15,803 bases of DNA from Gammaproteobacteria bacterium (GCA_026995955.1 JALWNJ010000209.1:1-15803), one strand, 5' to 3'. Shown: positions 6,386 to 13,137, counted from the first letter of the stretch. Notes: generated from the letters alone by a model not told the origin. Numbers and translations are program-made.

Positions 6386-6805
6386 ATGAGCGAGCAACTG
6401 CTGCAGCAAACCTGGGATGCCCTGCAGGCAAGAGAGGCAGACATCCGCAATGAGTTCTTCGAGATCCTGATCTCCCGGTACCCCGAATACCTGGATCGCC
6501 TGGCCCAGCCCGAACTGCTGGAGGCCATGGGCTCCATCGACAATCTGCTGGAGATGGTGACCTGGATGGAGCAGGGCAGCGAAGAGCGCATTCCCTACAT
6601 TGCACGGCTGGGCGCACTGTTCCGGGAGCAGGGCATCGACTTCGAGGACATGGACCGCTTCCGCGAGCTGATGCTGGAGGTGCTCGACCGGCATGGCGCC
6701 GAGATCGTGAGTGGCTGGTCTGCGCAACATCTGGAGGCATGGAACGAGGCCTTCGAGCTGTGCCTGATTCCGCACCTGCTCGACAGCATGCAGGACGCGG
6801 CCTGA
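6386..6805 (+). CDS. Globin-fold protein lacking the proximal heme histidine
   Basis: 139 residues; ATG 6386 follows AAGGAG (6372-6377) with ideal spacing, and the earlier ATG at 6353 precedes the predicted transcript start. By hand alignment it follows bacterial single-domain globins of the Vitreoscilla/flavohemoglobin type. The A-B helix region has FFEILISRYPEYLDRL (VHb: FYKNLFAKHPEVRPLF), the F-helix region has IARLGALFREQGI (VHb: VKKIAVKHCQAGV), and the H helix has HLEAWNEAFELCLIPHLL (VHb: ILDAWGKAYGVIADVF). At the invariant F8 position the histidine is replaced by F79, and the B10 tyrosine is also Phe. The only histidines (103, 115, 130) lie in the G/H region. It is therefore probably a heme-less globin, like the N-terminal domain of RsbR, or binds something else. 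The perfect FNR site implies low-oxygen induction. Globin assignment is by eye only. Confidence 0.7.
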   Translation: MSEQLLQQTWDALQAREADIRNEFFEILISRYPEYLDRLAQPELLEAMGSIDNLLEMVTWMEQGSEERIPYIARLGALFREQGIDFEDMDRFRELMLEVLDRHGAEIVSGWSAQHLEAWNEAFELCLIPHLLDSMQDAA

Positions 6806-6850
6806 GTCAGCCCCCCATTCCCATGGCCACCTGGGCTGTGGCAGGATGAC

Positions 6851-6877
6851 GCCCCTGAAAACCTTCAGGGGCGTTTT
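6851..6877 (+). terminator. Perfect intrinsic terminator overlapping the next gene's ribosome site
   Basis: GCCCCTGAA (6851-6859) pairs perfectly with TTCAGGGGC (6864-6872) around AACC and is followed by GTTTT. It ends the globin transcript. The 3' arm holds AGGGG, the only ribosome-site-like sequence before the methyltransferase ATG at 6880. Confidence 0.85.
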
Positions 6878-6879
6878 GC

Positions 6880-7482
6880 ATGAACGAGTGGGATCAGCGC
6901 TACGATTGCGAGGATTTCGTCTACGGTACCGAGCCGAACGACTTCCTTCGGGAACATGCCGATGTGCTGCCTGCGGGTGGCGAGATCCTGTGCCTTGCCG
7001 ATGGGGAAGGGCGCAATTCCGTGTTTCTGGCGGAAAGGGGATTTCACCCTACCGCGCTGGATTATTCAGCGGTCGCTCTGGAAAAGGGGCGTCGCCTGGC
7101 CGAGGAGCGCGGCGTGGTCGTGGAACGGGTACAGGCCGATCTGGCCGACTACACGCTGGACCGGGATCGCTGGGACGGCATCGTGTCCATCTTTTGCCAT
7201 GTCCCGGCACCGATACGCGAGCGCATCTACCGCCAGGTGCCGGAGGCGCTGCGGCCGGGCGGTGTGCTGCTGCTGGAGGCGTACACCCCGAAACAGCTCG
7301 AGTACGGCACCGGCGGCCCGCCCACGACCGAGCTGCTGGCTGGGGTAGAGGAACTGCTGCGCCCGCTTCAGGGCCTGGAACTCCTGCACGCCCGGGAACT
7401 GGAGCGGCCGGTGATCGAGGGCCGGCTGCATACCGGGCCGGCCCATGTGGTGCAGATCATTGCCCGGCGCGGACAGGACTGA
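6880..7482 (+). CDS. Class I SAM-dependent methyltransferase (TehB-like)
   Basis: 200 residues. The start is supported by the family-typical N-terminus (WDQRYDCEDFVYGTEPNDFL). SAM-binding motif I is ILCLADGEGRNSVFLAERG (36-54), a GEGRN variant of the GxGxG loop shared with TehB-type enzymes. Next come an acidic residue after strand 2 (LDYSAVALEKG, D at about 61) and a strand-4 region (WDGIVSIFCHVP). LRPGGVLLLEAY is the usual post-II motif. TehB methylates tellurite or related oxyanions and thiols; the substrate here is not readable. It is a cytosolic single domain. The start codon lies three bases after a terminator, and any dedicated promoter is not evident. It converges on the TPR lipoprotein gene 24 bases away. 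Confidence 0.88.
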   Translation: MNEWDQRYDCEDFVYGTEPNDFLREHADVLPAGGEILCLADGEGRNSVFLAERGFHPTALDYSAVALEKGRRLAEERGVVVERVQADLADYTLDRDRWDGIVSIFCHVPAPIRERIYRQVPEALRPGGVLLLEAYTPKQLEYGTGGPPTTELLAGVEELLRPLQGLELLHARELERPVIEGRLHTGPAHVVQIIARRGQD

Positions 7483-7506
7483 ACGCGCCCCCGGTCGCAA
7501 CCCGGA

Positions 7507-8640
7507 TCATTCCTCTGCGGCTTCGACCGGGAAGCTGAGCAGCGGGGGGCGCTGGCCGAGCGCCCGGAGATTGGCGATCACACGCCGGGCGCGGGCAATG
7601 TTCTCCGCCAGCCGCCGATTGTCGGGCGCGAGCGGCTGCACCGCCTGCCAGGTCTTGAGGGCCTGTTCGAACTCGCCCTGGCTGTACTGGCGTTCGCCCC
7701 GTTCCATTTCCTGTGCCACATGGCTGTCGATGTGTTCCTTGAGTCGGCGGGCGCGTTGTTTCACCTCGGCCGATTTCGGATCCAGGCGCCGCAATTCTTC
7801 CAGGTAGGCACGCGCCTCGAGCCAGTCGCCACGGGAAAAGGCCTCGTCGAAGTACCCCAGATACTGCCGGAACTGCTGCCGGCGCAGGTGCTGCAGGCGA
7901 CGCCTGGTGTCTTCGTCCCGGTGGCTGGCCGCCCGCGCGCTGCGGGTCTGGATGCGCGACAGGGCGATACGGGTGCGGGGTGTCGGTTCCAGCTCGTTGG
8001 CCAGGCCGAGGAGGCGGCTGGCCAGGACGAAGTTCTGCTGTTCCATGGCCTTCAGGCCATGCCGGGCCAGCCCCCGGGCGGTTTCGTGGCGCAGGGCCTG
8101 GAGTTTCTTCAGGCGTTCCTGTTGTACGCGATTCCGGGGGTTGGTGGCGACGATCTCGCGCTGCAGGGGCAGGGCCTTGAGCAGCCATTCGCCCTGGTAC
8201 TGCAGCCATTTTCGGTCCAGTCGTCCGAGCCAGGCCTCGCGGTCGGCGAGGAAACGGGCCCGTTCCTGTTTCAGGTAGCGGCTCTGCGGGTAGTGGGCCA
8301 GGGCCTCGTCGTAGCGCGCCAGGGCCTGCTGCCACTTGCGCTGTCTGGCCAGTGCCAGTGCCTCGCGTGCCATGCGCCGGGCATAGGCCTGGGCCTGGCG
8401 GCGAATGGCCGGCAGACGCCGATGCAGCAGCCGGTACTGGGGGTGATTCGGCTTCATGGCCTCGATGGTGTCCAGGACCAGGCCATAACGATCCTCGGCC
8501 AGCCAGCGGTCGATGCGTTCGGCCACCTCCGGCCGGCTGGCGTAGTAGCTGGCACAGCTCGCAAGCTGCAGCAGCATCAGAACCAACAGAACGAGCCGCG
8601 GAACAGGGGGCATGGGTGTGCGGAAAGGCATCGCACTCAT
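7507..8640 (-). CDS. TPR-repeat lipoprotein, coupled to adenylate cyclase
   Basis: 377 residues. A lipoprotein signal ends in a lipobox LASC with Cys29; the next residue is Ala, which suggests delivery to the outer membrane by the +2 rule. The mature part is alpha-helical with TPR-like repeats: ALARQRKWQQALARYDEALAHYP (about 96-118), AFSRGDWLEARAYLEELRRLDP, and GERQYSQGEFEQALKTWQAVQPLAP near the C-terminus. No catalytic motif is seen. It probably scaffolds protein interactions in the periplasm. Its ATG overlaps the cyclase stop by four bases (ATGA), so translation is coupled and it may act with the periplasmic part of that cyclase. The specific partner is inference. Confidence 0.85.
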   Translation of the reverse strand: MSAMPFRTPMPPVPRLVLLVLMLLQLASCASYYASRPEVAERIDRWLAEDRYGLVLDTIEAMKPNHPQYRLLHRRLPAIRRQAQAYARRMAREALALARQRKWQQALARYDEALAHYPQSRYLKQERARFLADREAWLGRLDRKWLQYQGEWLLKALPLQREIVATNPRNRVQQERLKKLQALRHETARGLARHGLKAMEQQNFVLASRLLGLANELEPTPRTRIALSRIQTRSARAASHRDEDTRRRLQHLRRQQFRQYLGYFDEAFSRGDWLEARAYLEELRRLDPKSAEVKQRARRLKEHIDSHVAQEMERGERQYSQGEFEQALKTWQAVQPLAPDNRRLAENIARARRVIANLRALGQRPPLLSFPVEAAEE

Positions 8641-10178
8641 TCCCCTGCTTCGAGGACACGGTCAACCATGGCCTCGAGCTGCTGGCGGTAGTCCGGGGAC
8701 AGATCGATGATGCGGTACAGGGTGGCCGGCTCCCGACGGCCGCGGATCTGGATGGTGCCGTGCCGTTGCGCGATGACCCGCCCGCTGACCTCGGCGTGAC
8801 GGTACATCTCTTCGTCGATGAGGATCTCGTCGGCCTCGGCATGGGTGGCCAGCCGCGAAGCCAGGTTGACGGCATCCCCCACCACCGTGTACTGCATGCG
8901 ATCCCGCGAGCCCATGTTGCCGGCCAGCATCTGGCCGCAGTTGATGCCGATGCGGAAGTGGATTGGTTGCTGACCCTGGGCCTCCCGCTGCGCGTTGAGG
9001 CGGACCACCACACGGCGAATGAGCACGGCGCAGGCCACGGCGTGGAAGCGGTGTTCGGGGTCGCTGCGGGGCACGCCGAACACGATCATGGCGCAATCGC
9101 CGATGAACTTGTCGATGGTGCCCTGCCACAGGGCGCTGGCGCGGGTGATGTAGTGGAAGTAACGGTTCAACAGTTCCGAGATCTCTCGCGGTTCGAGGCG
9201 TTCCGACATCTCCGTGAAGCCGACGATGTCGGCGAAGACGACGCTGGCCTCGACATGGCGCCCGCCCAGTTCGATCTGGTCCAGGTTGCGCAGGATCTCG
9301 CTGGCCACGTCCCGGGACACATAGCGCGACAGGGCCTGCTCGACCTGGGATTTTTTCAGCAGCCCGTGCGCCATCTCGTTGAAGGAACGCATCAGAATGC
9401 CCAGCTCGTCGTTGCGGCGATCGTCCATGCGGTAGCGGTAGTCCCCGGCGCCGATGGCCTGGCTGGCGCGTACCAGCTGGTGGATGGGGCGTGCCAGCCA
9501 GCGACTCAGGTACCAGGCCAGCAGCAGGGAAACGAACAGCATCAGCAGCATGGCGCCAAGCAGGATCATGAGAGATTCGTGGAACTGTTCCTCGATGATG
9601 CGCCGGCTGAAGGTGACCAGGGCATGTCCGGCCACCAGATTGCGGTAGCGGATGGGGGTCAGATAGGAAACCATGCTCTCGCTGGCACCATTGCGATGGA
9701 CCCAGCGCCATTCCAGGCTGTAATCGATGTCGGTCAGGGCCCGGGCCCCGCGATACAGATCGGTGATCCTGCCTTCGGGAACCACGCCACGGCTGGCGAC
9801 GGGCTGGCCCCGGTCGTTGTAGACCACGGCGCCCAGCGAGCTGCGGGTATTGCCGAACTTGCTCACCACCGTCTCCAGCACCAGCTCGTCCTCCGCCAGC
9901 AAGGGTTCACGGGCGCTGTCGGCCAGCAGTCGCGCGATGCTGAGCCCGAATTCGTCGAGCTGTTGCTGCATCAGGCGGCGCTGGTTGTCGATGGTAAACA
10001 GGCCCAGCAGCAGGATGCCGCCGACCATCAGGCCACCCAGTATCAGGGTCAGCTTGACGGCGATGGGCAGAAAGCGCCGCCTGCCGTGAAGCAACGGATA
10101 TCCGAGAAACCCGCTTTCGGTTCCCGGTTTTGCTTCGTGCTGGCCGGTCACTGGCACATTCCGATGGCTCGCTGTCAT
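8637..10178 (-). CDS. Membrane class III adenylate cyclase with HAMP domain
   Basis: 513 residues from ATG 10178. TM1 (about 38-63), a periplasmic sensor region (about 64-201), TM2 (about 202-224), HAMP (about 223-276), then a class III catalytic domain. Metal-binding aspartates are D317 (FADIVGFT) and D361 (IDKFIGD). Adenine-selecting residues are K357 and T431 (MQYTVVGD), and transition-state residues are N438 and R442 (GDAVNLASRL). All are present, so it should make cAMP from ATP. An in-frame extension reaches TTG 10229, but that codon lies in the tail of the upstream terminator. ATG 10211 is also possible; none has a clear ribosome site. A TATGAT (10185-10190) ends seven bases before ATG 10178. 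The signal sensed is unknown. Confidence 0.9.
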   Translation of the reverse strand: MTASHRNVPVTGQHEAKPGTESGFLGYPLLHGRRRFLPIAVKLTLILGGLMVGGILLLGLFTIDNQRRLMQQQLDEFGLSIARLLADSAREPLLAEDELVLETVVSKFGNTRSSLGAVVYNDRGQPVASRGVVPEGRITDLYRGARALTDIDYSLEWRWVHRNGASESMVSYLTPIRYRNLVAGHALVTFSRRIIEEQFHESLMILLGAMLLMLFVSLLLAWYLSRWLARPIHQLVRASQAIGAGDYRYRMDDRRNDELGILMRSFNEMAHGLLKKSQVEQALSRYVSRDVASEILRNLDQIELGGRHVEASVVFADIVGFTEMSERLEPREISELLNRYFHYITRASALWQGTIDKFIGDCAMIVFGVPRSDPEHRFHAVACAVLIRRVVVRLNAQREAQGQQPIHFRIGINCGQMLAGNMGSRDRMQYTVVGDAVNLASRLATHAEADEILIDEEMYRHAEVSGRVIAQRHGTIQIRGRREPATLYRIIDLSPDYRQQLEAMVDRVLEAGE

Positions 10179-10232
10179 GAAAAAATCATAGCACGGACAG
10201 GCGTTTGCCATGTCTTTGCCCGGCAACAAAAG

Positions 10233-10254
10233 AAAACCCCGGCCAGTGCCGGGG
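10233..10254 (-). terminator. Intrinsic terminator between small membrane protein and cyclase
   Basis: Read on the minus strand, CCCCGGC and GCCGGGG (10254-10248 and 10243-10237) pair around ACTG and are followed by TTTTCTTTT. It ends the transcript of the gene at 10372-10662 and insulates the cyclase operon. Confidence 0.8.
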
Positions 10255-10371
10255 CAGGGAATAAAAAGGGCCGTCCGTGGCCAGTCTTGCAGTTAGTCCT
10301 TGGAGGGCAATCGTTGGCCCCTGTAGCCTGTCAGGGGCTTACATGGGGCGCATGGCGTGCCTGCAGGCGCA

Positions 10372-10662
10372 TCAGAAGATCGTCTGATGCAACAGGGTGG
10401 CGACGATGGCATAGACCACGCCCAGCATCAGGACCTTGCCCGGCTTGCGCAGGATGGAGATGTGTCTCACCGAGAGCAGGCCGGCAAAGATGCTGTACAG
10501 GATCAGCAGGACCACCAGCTGCGTCTCCAGCAGCAGGCCAGCGGCCCAGGCTGCGAAAAGGCCCACATAGACCCCGGCCGTGCTGTAGGCGATGAGCCTG
10601 AGCAGCGGGTTTGGCAGGATGCATTCGTCGCTGGTGTCGAACTGGAGGGTGGGTGCGTTCAT
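10372..10662 (-). CDS. Small three-TM membrane protein, unknown
   Basis: 96 residues from ATG 10662, which has GAGGA seven bases upstream. The ATG at 10692 abuts a perfect TATAAT and would precede the predicted transcript start, so I reject it. A short polar N-terminus with one Cys (residue 14) is followed by hydrophobic helices at about 22-43, 47-66 and 76-92. A basic loop (RHISILRKPGK) lies between the second and third. I do not recognise the family and see no catalytic residues. It has its own promoter, a palindromic operator candidate and a downstream terminator, so it is probably a single regulated gene. The 117 bases between its stop and its terminator hold a weak hairpin (10317-10338) and nothing else I can name. 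Confidence 0.75.
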   Translation of the reverse strand: MNAPTLQFDTSDECILPNPLLRLIAYSTAGVYVGLFAAWAAGLLLETQLVVLLILYSIFAGLLSVRHISILRKPGKVLMLGVVYAIVATLLHQTIF

Positions 10663-10692
10663 GACACGATCCTCGTGGTTTCCGGCTTTCAT

Positions 10693-10698
10693 ATTATA
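10693..10698 (-). promoter_or_regulatory. -10 box of the small membrane protein gene
   Basis: TATAAT on the minus strand predicts a start near 10686 and a 24-base leader containing the ribosome site. The -35 position has no good match and is occupied by the palindrome at 10705-10722, which suggests control by a DNA-binding protein. Confidence 0.65.
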
Positions 10699-10704
10699 TT
10701 AGTG

Positions 10705-10722
10705 TATTAGCATCAGCTAATA
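10705..10722. promoter_or_regulatory. Perfect palindromic operator candidate
   Basis: TATTAGC (10705-10711) and GCTAATA (10716-10722) form a perfect 7-4-7 inverted repeat just upstream of the TATAAT and over the -35 region. It is AT-rich in a GC-rich window, as operators often are. The regulator is unknown and no regulator gene is adjacent. Confidence 0.5.
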
Positions 10723-10829
10723 GTTCAATTGGACCTTGGTATCAACTCGATGGCCGCATCGTGCCGCAATGCGTGTTGCAGCGCAAGCCTTGGGCGCGGG
10801 TAATTCGGGGGAGTGTGACGCGGTTCGCG

Positions 10830-10851
10830 CCCGGGGCCGGGAGGCCCCGGG
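10830..10851. terminator. GC hairpin after the peroxiredoxin gene, no T-run
   Basis: CCCGGGGCC (10830-10838) pairs perfectly with GGCCCCGGG (10843-10851). It lies 12 bases past the peroxiredoxin stop. Without a T-run it may act as a 3' protective stem or a weak terminator. Confidence 0.4.
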
Positions 10852-10863
10852 GCACGCGTTCGA

Positions 10864-11469
10864 TCAGAGCTTGTCGGCGTTCTCGGCCAGGTACTTGGCT
10901 ACGCCCTCGGGCGTGGCATCCATGCCCTTTTCGCCTTCCTTCCAGCCTGCCGGGCAGACCTCGCCGTGGGTCTCGAAGAACTGCAGGGCATCGACCATGC
11001 GCAGCGTCTCGTCGATGTTGCGGCCAAGCGGCAGGTCGTTGACCACCTGGTGACGCACGATGCCCTCGCGGTCGATGAGGAAGGTGCCACGGAAGGCCAC
11101 GGCGCCGTCCGGTGTCTCGACATCGTAGGCGCGGCAGATGTTGTGGGTCATGTCCGCCACCAGCGGATAGCCGACCGGACCGATGCCGCCCTGGTCCACG
11201 GGGGTGTTGCGCCAGGCGTTGTGGGTGAAGTGGGAGTCGATGGAGACGCCGATCACCTCGCAGTTGCGCTTGCGGAACTCCTCCAGGCGGTGATCGAAGG
11301 CCAGCAGCTCGGAGGGGCAGACGAAGGTGAAATCGAGCGGATAGAAGAAGATGACGCCATACTTGCCCTCGATGTGCGTGCCGAGATGGAAGTCCTCGAC
11401 GATGCTGCCGTCCCCGAGGACGGCCGGTGCAGTGAAATCGGGCGCCTTGCGGCCTACGAGTACACCCAT
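10864..11469 (-). CDS. Typical 2-Cys peroxiredoxin (AhpC/Prx1 family)
   Basis: 201 residues from ATG 11469, preceded by AGGAGA; the longer in-frame reading to 11808 has no family sequence. The peroxidatic cysteine is C51 in YPLDFTFVCPSE, with T48 as the helper. The resolving cysteine is C172 in EVCPAGW. It reduces H2O2 and organic peroxides in the cytosol as a head-to-tail dimer or decamer, recycled by thioredoxin or AhpF. A GGIG loop is present. The C-terminal helix has YL rather than the YF that favours overoxidation in eukaryotic Prx. No ahpF or trx lies nearby. It has its own promoter at 11546-11574. Confidence 0.96.
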   Translation of the reverse strand: MGVLVGRKAPDFTAPAVLGDGSIVEDFHLGTHIEGKYGVIFFYPLDFTFVCPSELLAFDHRLEEFRKRNCEVIGVSIDSHFTHNAWRNTPVDQGGIGPVGYPLVADMTHNICRAYDVETPDGAVAFRGTFLIDREGIVRHQVVNDLPLGRNIDETLRMVDALQFFETHGEVCPAGWKEGEKGMDATPEGVAKYLAENADKL

Positions 11470-11545
11470 TGTGTTCTCCTGTGTCTGTTTGGTGATGGTT
11501 GACGGGATCCCGGCAAGCGGTGGGGCCGGGGTCGCGAAGCGCCCC

Positions 11546-11574
11546 ATACTAGTGGCGCTGCGGAACAGGTTCAA
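11546..11574 (-). promoter_or_regulatory. Sigma-70 promoter of the peroxiredoxin gene
   Basis: On the minus strand TTGAAC (11574-11569) and TAGTAT (11551-11546) are 17 bases apart. Transcription would start near 11539, giving a leader of about 70 bases. I see no clear OxyR site. Confidence 0.65.
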
Positions 11575-11680
11575 GAATTCCCGCTTGCGCGCAGGGGGAA
11601 GGATAATGTGAAGCAGTCGGCGGCGCGGGTCGGTGGCCATGGCTACACTTTCGAGTACGCCCATTCCGTGAATTGCCCGC

Positions 11681-12232
11681 ATGCCCGAAACCATGGACAA
11701 CGACCGCTGGAGCATGATCAGTGCCGTGTTCGGCACGCTGCTGGTCATCGGTACCCTGCTGCTGATCTGGAGCCAGCTGCAACGCATCGAGGCGCGTGCG
11801 GACCGCATCTATGCGCAGGCAGTGCTGGTTCAGCTGGAACTGGACAGTCTGGAGAAGGAAATGCTGGCCCTGGAAGGGGTCCTGCGCGCTGCTCGCGAGC
11901 AACGGGGCGAGGGGGCCGCGCGCATCGAGGTCGGCGGCATCCGCTACAGCGAGGACGAGATCCGCAGACTGGAATCCGAGCTGCGGGGCTTTGGCGACAT
12001 CATCGCCGTGAAGCGCAAGACCCTGGCGGCGCTCAACCGCTCCAAGGCCTCCGTGCTGCTCGATCTGCAGATCCTGTTCTGGGGCAGTCTGTTCAGCCTG
12101 CTGGTCGGGGTGATCGCCGCGGCCCTGGGCTATCTGAGCTGGTTCCACAAGGTACGCATCTTTCGCGACCGGCGCCACGGCCCCCGCGCCGAGGATCTGC
12201 AGGCGTTTGAGGAGGCGCCCGGTCCCAGGTAG
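11681..12232 (+). CDS. Two-TM coiled-coil membrane protein, unknown
   Basis: 183 residues. TM1 (about 11-30) is followed by a charged helical region with two coiled-coil segments (about 32-75 and 90-125), separated by a short EVGGIRYSEDEI stretch. TM2 (about 131-153) and a basic/acidic C-terminal tail complete it. With both termini in the cytosol the coiled coil would be periplasmic; the reverse is possible. I do not recognise a named family. ATG 11681 and ATG 11693 are both possible and neither has a good ribosome site. The 211-base gap before it carries the divergent peroxiredoxin promoter. The gene converges on the zinc-ribbon gene 16 bases downstream. The long open frame and helix pattern support it as real. 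Confidence 0.7.
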   Translation: MPETMDNDRWSMISAVFGTLLVIGTLLLIWSQLQRIEARADRIYAQAVLVQLELDSLEKEMLALEGVLRAAREQRGEGAARIEVGGIRYSEDEIRRLESELRGFGDIIAVKRKTLAALNRSKASVLLDLQILFWGSLFSLLVGVIAAALGYLSWFHKVRIFRDRRHGPRAEDLQAFEEAPGPR

Positions 12233-12248
12233 CGATGCGTTGCCTGTT

Positions 12249-12431
12249 TCATTCCGCGCGCACGCGCGTGGCGCCGCAACGGCGGCAGCGATAGCGTGTC
12301 ACCAGCCGCCCCTGCTTGCTGTCGAAGGGGCGGTCGACCACTTCCCACTTGTGGAAGCCGCTGCGGCACAGGGTCTTGCCCTTGTGCCGTTCGCTGGCCT
12401 TCGGGCGGCGGAAGCGGACCACCTCGCCCAT
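12249..12431 (-). CDS. 60-residue zinc-ribbon-like protein downstream of bolA
   Basis: 60 residues, basic. Potential metal ligands are C22, H27 (CRSGFH) and C49, C52 (CRRC), a C-x4-H...C-x2-C arrangement of a small zinc ribbon. The N-terminus (VVRFRRPKASERHKGK) is very basic and could bind nucleic acid. The start codon lies five bases after the bolA stop with only a weak ribosome site, which suggests translational coupling. Short phage and bacterial proteins with a C..GHKW...CxxCG pattern exist, but I cannot name the family with confidence. Function unknown. Confidence 0.7.
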   Translation of the reverse strand: MGEVVRFRRPKASERHKGKTLCRSGFHKWEVVDRPFDSKQGRLVTRYRCRRCGATRVRAE

Positions 12432-12436
12432 GGGCT

Positions 12437-12751
12437 TCAGCCGGCCTTGCCGCCGCCGAGGCAGGGCGGCGACTGGGGCGTCTGCTGGCGTTCCGCCCAT
12501 TCCGCCGGTGTGTAGGTGTGCAGGGCCAGGGCATGGATTCTGCCGGCCAGCTCTTCGGCAAGAAGGGCATTGACCATGCGGTGGCGGCCCACCAGCCGTT
12601 CGCCCTCGAAGCGGGGCGAGACGATGGTGACCTTGAAGTGTGATTCCGAGCCGGGCGGCACATTGTGCATGTGGCTCTCGTTGACCACCTCCAGATACTC
12701 CGGCTCGAGGCCGGCCCGCAGCTTGGCCTCGATGTTCTGCTGCATGTTCAT
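12437..12751 (-). CDS. bolA: BolA family protein
   Basis: 104 residues from ATG 12751, with GAGG upstream; the ATG at 12814 adds unrelated sequence. It matches E. coli BolA closely: [17 protein letters not shown], then [14 protein letters not shown], then [14 protein letters not shown], and a tail with SPPC like the E. coli tail. The HALALHTYT histidine is the one BolA proteins use to coordinate a 2Fe-2S cluster with a monothiol glutaredoxin. BolA affects stress-phase morphology and iron-sulfur handling. The length and tail favour true BolA over IbaG. It is the middle gene of a three-gene minus-strand cluster, 93 bases after its upstream neighbour. Confidence 0.95.
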   Translation of the reverse strand: MNMQQNIEAKLRAGLEPEYLEVVNESHMHNVPPGSESHFKVTIVSPRFEGERLVGRHRMVNALLAEELAGRIHALALHTYTPAEWAERQQTPQSPPCLGGGKAG

Positions 12752-12793
12752 GGACAGGACCTCGCAGATCGGTACGATGGACAACAGGATACA

Positions 12794-12841
12794 CCCGGGC
12801 AACGGGGCGCACACCCCGTCCCGGGAAGGGGCTTCGCCCCT
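12794..12841. other. Two GC-rich dyads between the 12845 gene and bolA
   Basis: CCCGGG (12794-12799) repeats at 12820-12825 around a CGGGG/CCCCG stem. A second stem AGGGGC/GCCCCT (12827-12841) lies beside it with a TTC loop. There is no T-run, so these may be processing or pausing stems within the operon rather than a terminator. Confidence 0.35.
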
Positions 12842-12844
12842 GCC

Positions 12845-13066
12845 TCAGTGGCGCAGTTCGTCGTCGCGGTAGTGCAGGTCCACCCAGCAGCGCGGCAAGG
12901 GCTCGCCGGAAGGGAATACCACATCGGCCTTGGCGAAGTCCTCGGGATCGGGCAGGTCCTCGCCATAGTTGTAGCGACCGCGGAAGTGATCCACATTGGG
13001 ATCGATCAGCGATTCGAGGTCCAGCACCTCGACCAGATGTCCGGTCTTGCGCTCCTTGAGGAACAT
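12845..13066 (-). CDS. Conserved small protein, unknown
   Basis: 73 residues, with AGGAGAGA upstream of ATG 13066. The sequence is acidic and soluble, with a conserved-looking core: GHLVEVLDLESLIDP, GRYNYGEDLPDPEDFAKADVVF and SGEPLPRCWVDLHYR. I recall close relatives in gammaproteobacteria, sometimes labelled 'acetyltransferase' without visible acetyltransferase motifs; that label should not be trusted. There is no signal peptide or membrane helix. It is first in the bolA cluster and has a promoter at 13102-13129. Confidence 0.8.
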   Translation of the reverse strand: MFLKERKTGHLVEVLDLESLIDPNVDHFRGRYNYGEDLPDPEDFAKADVVFPSGEPLPRCWVDLHYRDDELRH

Positions 13067-13101
13067 GGCAGCTTCTCTCCTGTCGGTTGGATCCTACTCC
13101 C

Positions 13102-13129
13102 AGTATGGTTGCTGGGACGCGGTTTTCAA
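13102..13129 (-). promoter_or_regulatory. Sigma-70 promoter of the bolA cluster
   Basis: On the minus strand TTGAAA (13129-13124) and CATACT (13107-13102) are 16 bases apart. The predicted start near 13095 gives a 29-base leader with the ribosome site AGGAGAGA. It overlaps the region from which pepN is transcribed. Confidence 0.55.
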
Positions 13130-13137
13130 TGACGCGG

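Noticed and set aside
10317..10338. GCCCCTG/CAGGGGC hairpin
   Set aside because: It has an eight-base loop and no T-run on either strand; not supportable as a terminator.
8352..10595. 747-residue open frame on the plus strand
   Set aside because: It lies antisense to the adenylate cyclase and TPR lipoprotein, both of which have clear domains; its composition is that of a shadow frame.
10663..10692. Upstream ATG 10692 for the small membrane protein
   Set aside because: It directly abuts the -10 box, so it would lie before the expected transcript start.
11470..11808. N-terminal extension of the peroxiredoxin to 11808
   Set aside because: The extra residues do not belong to the family, cross the predicted promoter at 11546-11574, and ATG 11469 has a good ribosome site.
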